Assembly (NCBI GenBank): GCA_905221605.1
Contig: CAJNDS010001979.1
Span: forward strand, 77,501 to 97,500
Direction: 5' to 3'
DNA: 20,000 nucleotides
Source of the DNA: Symbiodinium natans
Taxonomy: Eukaryota; Sar; Dinophyceae; Suessiales; Symbiodiniaceae
Part shown: positions 12,001 to 18,000 of the stretch, in pieces
How positions within the stretch are numbered: the stretch's first letter is position 1
How the letters are laid out: every line of letters begins with the position of its first letter
Translations under genes and position numbers: made by a program
The notes under the pieces: generated by a model
What the model was told of the DNA's origin: nothing
Database searches by the model: none
The model's input: the letters and a program-made list of their open reading frames with translations, nothing else

Positions 12001-15000
12001 GGTACTTAGTGGGCTTCTTCGGACCCAGACGCACAACCTGGGCTCGAAAAGATCGAAACCAGGCTCCGCTAATTTGTTTCTCCTGGCACAAACCCGATAA
12101 CATGCATTTACAACTTCTAGCACAAGGACCCAGTAGCCTAATGGGCAAGGCGTTGTTGTTGCGGAGCCCTCTGTCGGTTTTGACACACAAATGATGGTCC
12201 ACCCTGGGTCGTTTGTCTTTTTCTGTCGGTTTTGTCTTCTTCACAATCTGCAACACTCCTCAAGCACCAAAACAGGCCTTGACACGTGGTTCAAATCCAC
12301 CCTGAGTCGTTTGTTACTGACATCATTCTGAACTTCCAAAATAATTTATCTTAACAGCAGACAAGCCGCGTTTAAGTAAATCAAGCTAAAAACCGCCTCT
12401 GCTTCAATTTGCATGCCCAGCCATTTGTTCTCTTCGAACTTGCACGGAACAATCCACTTCGCCCAAAGTTTCTTTGTGTTTGACTTCTAGGAATTTCTTT
12501 TCGTCTGCCAATGAACAAATCGACACCGAGGGGATTCGAACCCCTGCGGGCAGAGCCCATTGGATTTCTAGTCCATCTCCTTAACCACTCGGACACAATG
12601 TCTTCTGCAAGTGCGATTTTAATATACTTCAATGGTAAATTCCTAATTAATTTTCAAGAATCAAAAAAATCAATCGAGAACGCCACTCGGTGGACTTTTA
12701 CGCTCACCAAAATAAATATTGATTTGTGGTTCCTGGAAAGATTGGTTCTTCGTCTTGTGCGGGTGTTGGCCAATGAGGTAAAAACATTTATTTTGTGCCA
12801 GTGAGTGGGTGCTCTGTCGACTGTGCGTGCCCAAAACCCCACATTTTGGGCCCCAATCCAGCCAGCACACAAAGAAAGCTGCGCAAAACCGGGGGTTGGG
12901 GTTAAAGCGCCAGAGAGGGGGAATCGAGCCCCTGCATGCCCATGCCCCATGGACTAAGCCATGTCCAGGCACCAGCCTGACTCAACCTGGCAAAGGTATG
13001 TCTCCTGATTGGATTTTTTGAATAACCGCTGATACTCACTAGTTTCGACATCTGAAGGCCCGCCCTGCACTCACCCCCCACCCCATCCCCCACCCACACT
13101 ACAACCCCCCACCCGAATCGCCTCGACGTCTTGTGTTGGGCGGACCGGGCCGGATGCGACGCAAGAGCACCTTCAAAAACATGCCAAAAGCAGGAAACGC
13201 CGCCGCCCATACCGTTTCACTCAGTTGTTCATTCATGTCTTCATTCACCCCTTCATTCACACGCTAACCATAAGGAAGAACAAGCGAGTTTATGAGGTGA
13301 GTTGCATGAACAAGTAAACTAGTGCGTGAATGAACGAAACATACGAATGAACGGCCCCTTAACAATCCTGCAATTGGGGCCTTAATATAATATGCTAAGG
13401 GCCTATATTTAGTATATTTTATTATAAGGGCGTCTACCCCCGCATGAAAAATCATGAAAATATACTAAATTACTGGCCCGTGCCCCTTTTTTCCCCTATT
13501 ATCTTCTTTCTTTCGCTAATTCACAGATCTCGCGTTCATTTCATTCACTTGCATCTGTTGAGTTTCTTCTAATATTAAATCGTGCTTTGTCACTTTTTTC
13601 TTTCGTTCACTGCATTACATTTAATATTAAATTGTATTCTCTTCACGTAATACTAATAACTAATAATAAGAGAGAATAAAGACCACTTCGTGTCACTTCC
13701 GGCTCGCCCCCGAAAACCTCAATTTTCGCCCCAAACTATCTAAGCCCAAACGCTATAGGCGAAACTCTATACACCTAAACACTATACGCCAAACTACATG
13801 CGATGGCACTTTGACGAACGGACTTGATCCCTTCAGGCCCATCGAGAAGCCTCAAACCCTAAACCCTATATAAAGCGTAAAAAAAGGGGGCAAAAAAGGC
13901 CGAAAGCAATTCACCAATTCTCCTCGCGACCGCGCTCAAGCCCTGCCTTTTTGCAACATGGCGCATGTGCGGAGACCCACGATGAGTGGAGGCGCCTCGA
14001 TGACTGCTTCAGCGTCGAAGGCTGCTTGTGTGAAACGCGCCGCCGCACCATCGTGCCTGCCCAAGACAAGGTGCCGGGGTGGACGTGAATGGGCGCGTGC
14101 TACCGGGCAACCCCCAGCGCATTTTTTGGGCAGGTTTTGCACACCCTGATGTGCTTTCTGGACGGACCCCCTGTGGAGAGAGGGCCGAAGCTGAAGGCCA
14201 CAACAAACAGCAGAGGCCGTCCGGGATGCAGAGTGCTGCAACCGCGCACGAAATCCTGGTGGGAGTGAGTGCGTGAAGCAAAGTCATGCCGACAACAAGA
14301 AAGATGTTGGCAGGATCGCAACTGCCACCGGCCTTCCTGATGGCATCAAGGACAAGGTTTCGGCAGCAGCTAATTCACCACTTACATGTGCACAGGACAT
14401 GTTTATCGAGTGGTCATTTTTGAGCCATGTCTTGCTCAAGATATTCCTTTTTGCAGAGCAGAACAAGATCAAGATGACCGAGGTCGACATTCACGAGTTC
14501 AACAGACGGCAGATCGAGGAACTGCTGCGGGCTCACCTGTGCAAGTCATCGACGTTGGCGCCGTTGACTCATTCGCGCGTGTTCCAAGCCTTCGCAGCTG
14601 GACTGACCTTGTGTCCACTGCAAAGGCCGCGGAGAAGACCATTCAGATCGGCGTGAGCACATTCATGTTCAGCTTCGAGGATCTTCGATGTTTGGAGCTT
14701 TAGACTTTAGACTTTGTGTGCCAATTTTAAGAGATATTCTCAGGATTTGAGATCTTGGGGTTTCTAAAGATATTCGAAGACAAGAAAGAATTTAATTTTA
14801 ATATATATGAGTTGAAAGCATTAGTTATTTAGATTTGCGAGACCAGGAATTCTCAGATTTTACAAGTTTCCAAATACATTCCTTAAGATCTGAGGCCTTG
14901 GAATTCCAAAAAATGTTCGAAGATGACAAAGAATGGAATTTTATATGATACGAATAGAAGGAAGTACTAGAGTAGATCTTTGAGTTTCGCCCAAAGCCCC

Positions 15001-18000
15001 AAGCCCCAAACCCGAACACCTCGGTCCTCAGGGTTACGCCTGAAGCCGCGCTGGCACTGGTATTTTGACCCCCCTCTCCGAGCATTGGGGTCCCTTTGCA
15101 GCCTCAAGTTCGGCCTTGCTTGGCGCCCTAAACCCTGAACCCTAAACCCCACCAACCTCCAAGATCAGGGCCCCTGAAAGGGCCTCGGGAGGCTTCGGGA
15201 CTCAAGGCATGGGGTGCTCAGGGTTTGGGAGGCTTCGGGGCCCGTAGTCTTAGGGTAGCTACATGGTCCCTGACTGTGGGAGCCCTTATATCCCCTTATG
15301 TACCCCACACAACCCAAGGGCGCAAGGGCCCATACCTCAGAACCCCTTTAAAGGAGGTAAGAGACAAAATAAGGGCCCATGCAACTACGCTCAGATCTAG
15401 GGCAAACGCTCTCCCAGGGCCTTAAGGGGGTAGTGGCCGGGAGCGCGAAACAAAACAGGTCTTTCTCGGGTGCCCAGTACAATTCCGGGCCTTGATTGTG
15501 GTGCCCAAAAGGAAGCATACTTCATAGAACTGCCCACGCCAAATATGGCTTGCATTGGGTTATAAGTACAGTTATCATTGGGTTGTTAAGTACCATGAAC
15601 GTCCAAGAAGCCTTGTCTGTCCAGGCGCTGAACGCCAAAGAGCGGATAGAAGAAGAGCCGCTCAGCTGTAATAGCCCCAAGCCCTAAAACCCTAAAACCC
15701 TTAAAGCCCTGAAGCCCTAGAACCACAAAAATCCTAAAACCACAAAAATCCTAAAACCCTAAAACCCCAATAGCCCTAAAATCTGCACACTCGTCACTTG
15801 TCACCTGTCACTCATCATTCATCTCGGGCTTCAGGCTTGAGGATTCCCACTCCTGTTCAGGCAACAGGGTTCAGGGCTTAGGGCTCGGGGTCGTTTGGGG
15901 TGAGAAAACAGAGGACCCTCCCATCTTAAACTTTAAATCGCTTGAACCCTGGGGTCTAGATCTCTGAGCCCTCAAACCAAGAGTCTAGTAAGTAGGGTAT
16001 CGAACTCTGAGCGCGAAGACCCGAAACCCTAAACCCTGAACCCTAAAGGGGTGAGGGTGTAGGGTTTAGGGTGTAGGAGCCCATATGCTTCGAGGATGGA
16101 GGATATCACCACCGTCGACACGCTCACCGTGAGTGTTCCGGCAAACTTGGTGAGCCTTGGCACGGTTTGGGGTTTAGGGCTTTGGGGGTAAGTCGCATTT
16201 TTGTTTTCCGGGGTGGAAAAGGGGGGGATCAGAGTTTAAGAGGGTTTAGGGTTTGCGGCTTTGAGGCCGTGGGTTTTGGGCTCTAACCCTAAACCCTAAA
16301 CCTCTTTGTGTGGTGTTAACTTTGGCTCCAGGGGTTTACCAAGCGCTACACAAAAAAGGGTAATTTACATCCAGCTATAAAGGCACGCTTCCAGTTTTTC
16401 AGCATGTCAATATAGCTTACGACGGCTCACCAGAAGCCTACAAAGGATAAGTCAAACCCTAAACCCTAAACCCTAAACCCTAAACCCTAAACCCTAAACT
16501 CTAAACCCCAAACCCTAAACCCTAAACCATAAGCTCCAGAAGAATATGTTGGCTCCACCCTGCCACTCAGACGGCGGTCCAGGGTTTCCCCACTAGTAAC
16601 CAGCAAGGCGTCTTCTCACAATTGCGAAACTTCAGGGAGTTCCGGAGCAGAAGGGTGAACAAGGCACCCTAATCCAGATTTCTGGGCCCCCAAACCCTAG
16701 ACCGTAAACCCTAAAGCGCTGAAACCCCGAGACCCTGAAGCCCTGAAGCCCTGAGCCTTTTCTTGTCGGATTCAAGGGCGGTACGTAGCCCAAGGTTCCC
16801 TAATACTCCCCACTACTCCCTCAGGCTCCCTAAGGCTCCCTAAGGTTCCCTAAGGTTCCCTAAGGTTCCCTAAGGTTCCCTAAGGTTCCCTAAGGTTCCC
16901 TAAGGTTCCCTAAGGTTCCCTAAGGTTCCCTAAGGTTCCCTAAGGTTCCCCCTAAGGTTCCCTAAGGTTCCCTAAGGCTCCCTAAGGTTCCCTAAGGTTC
17001 CCTAAGGTTCCCTAAGGTTCCCTAAGGTTCCCTAAGGTTCCCTAAGGTTCCCTAAGGTTCCCTAAGGTTCCCTAAGGTTCCCTAAGGTTCCCTAAGGTTC
17101 CCTAAGGTTCCCTAAGGTTCCCTAAGGTTCCCTAGGTACCCTAAGCCCTAAACCCTAAACCCGAAACTCTAAACCCTAAACCCTAAACCCTCAACCCTAA
17201 ACCCCCCCGAACCCCGCTCCCTTAAGAACTCGATATCTCTTCCATTGGCCCTTGCAGCTGTAGGAACCAAGTGATCAACGACTCGGCCCTTCGACAGCTC
17301 CAGGACCAAGCCTCAAGAAGCCCCCGAGTAGGACTGGAGTGATGAGGTTTAGGGTTTAGGGTTTAGGGTTTAGGGTTTAGGGTTTAGGGTTTAGGGTTTA
17401 GGGTTTAGGGTTTAGGGTTTAGGGTTTAGGGTTTAGGGTTTAGGGTTTAGGGTTTAGGGTTTAGGGTTTCGGGACCCTTCACCCCAAATCCGAAACCCCT
17501 AAACCCTAAACTCTGAGGCTTAGTTCGCCCTCTTAATCAGGAGTTTCCTTTTTGTCTCCGCTTAGGGACTCGTGAACCCGGAAGGGTTTAGGGTTTAGGG
17601 TTTAGCCTAAAGATTAATTCAGTTTTGTTTGGGCTTAGGATTTGGCAGGGTTTGGGGGGGGGGGGGGGGGGGGGGCAGTCATCATGGCGGCGATCAGGGT
17701 GACCGAGGCCCTTTCACTAACGTATTCCAATTAGCAAGCGGACGACCCTGGACACGCCCAAGCAAGTTAATGTTCCACAAGAAGGACAGATAGAACTCAT
17801 GGCTTCGCCAAGCAGACGCCCGCACAGCATGCCGTTGCCTACTTACGGGACGCCTTCGGACTTCGGGCATCCGCCCAGTAAAGACGACGAGGGCGACTCT
17901 TCGACATCGACGTGTCGGGTTTTGGGCTTAGGGTCGAGGATTGCAAGCACTGCCAACACGCAAAACACAATGCAGTCGCTGCGCACATGACAAAGAGGGG

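Larger units (their letters stand above)
11930..13930. other. Block nearly free of telomere repeats, holding tRNA-related sequences
   Basis: Composition is mixed and no KH-like island was found. Contents are the tRNA gene and tRNA-like sequences listed separately, a C-rich patch at 13070-13115, a fold-back at 13226-13353, and AT-rich DNA at 13370-13690 (with TTAATATTAAA-type motifs). Near 13860 a single CCCTAAACCC is followed by ctatataaagcg, a possible but untested TATA-like site. Confidence 0.5.

Noticed and set aside
12654-13210. Overlapping minus-strand open frames of about 100 codons
   Set aside because: They overlap each other and the tRNA-like sequence at 12906-12973, with no coding bias or start context.
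13866-13875. TATA-like promoter (ctatataaa)
   Set aside because: Dinoflagellates mostly lack classic TATA boxes and no transcription start can be placed; not listed as a feature.
13958-14149. ATG frame MAHVRRPTMSGG as the start of the compact segment
   Set aside because: Its frame differs from the one that links through the mini-introns, and it ends at a stop without a partner exon.
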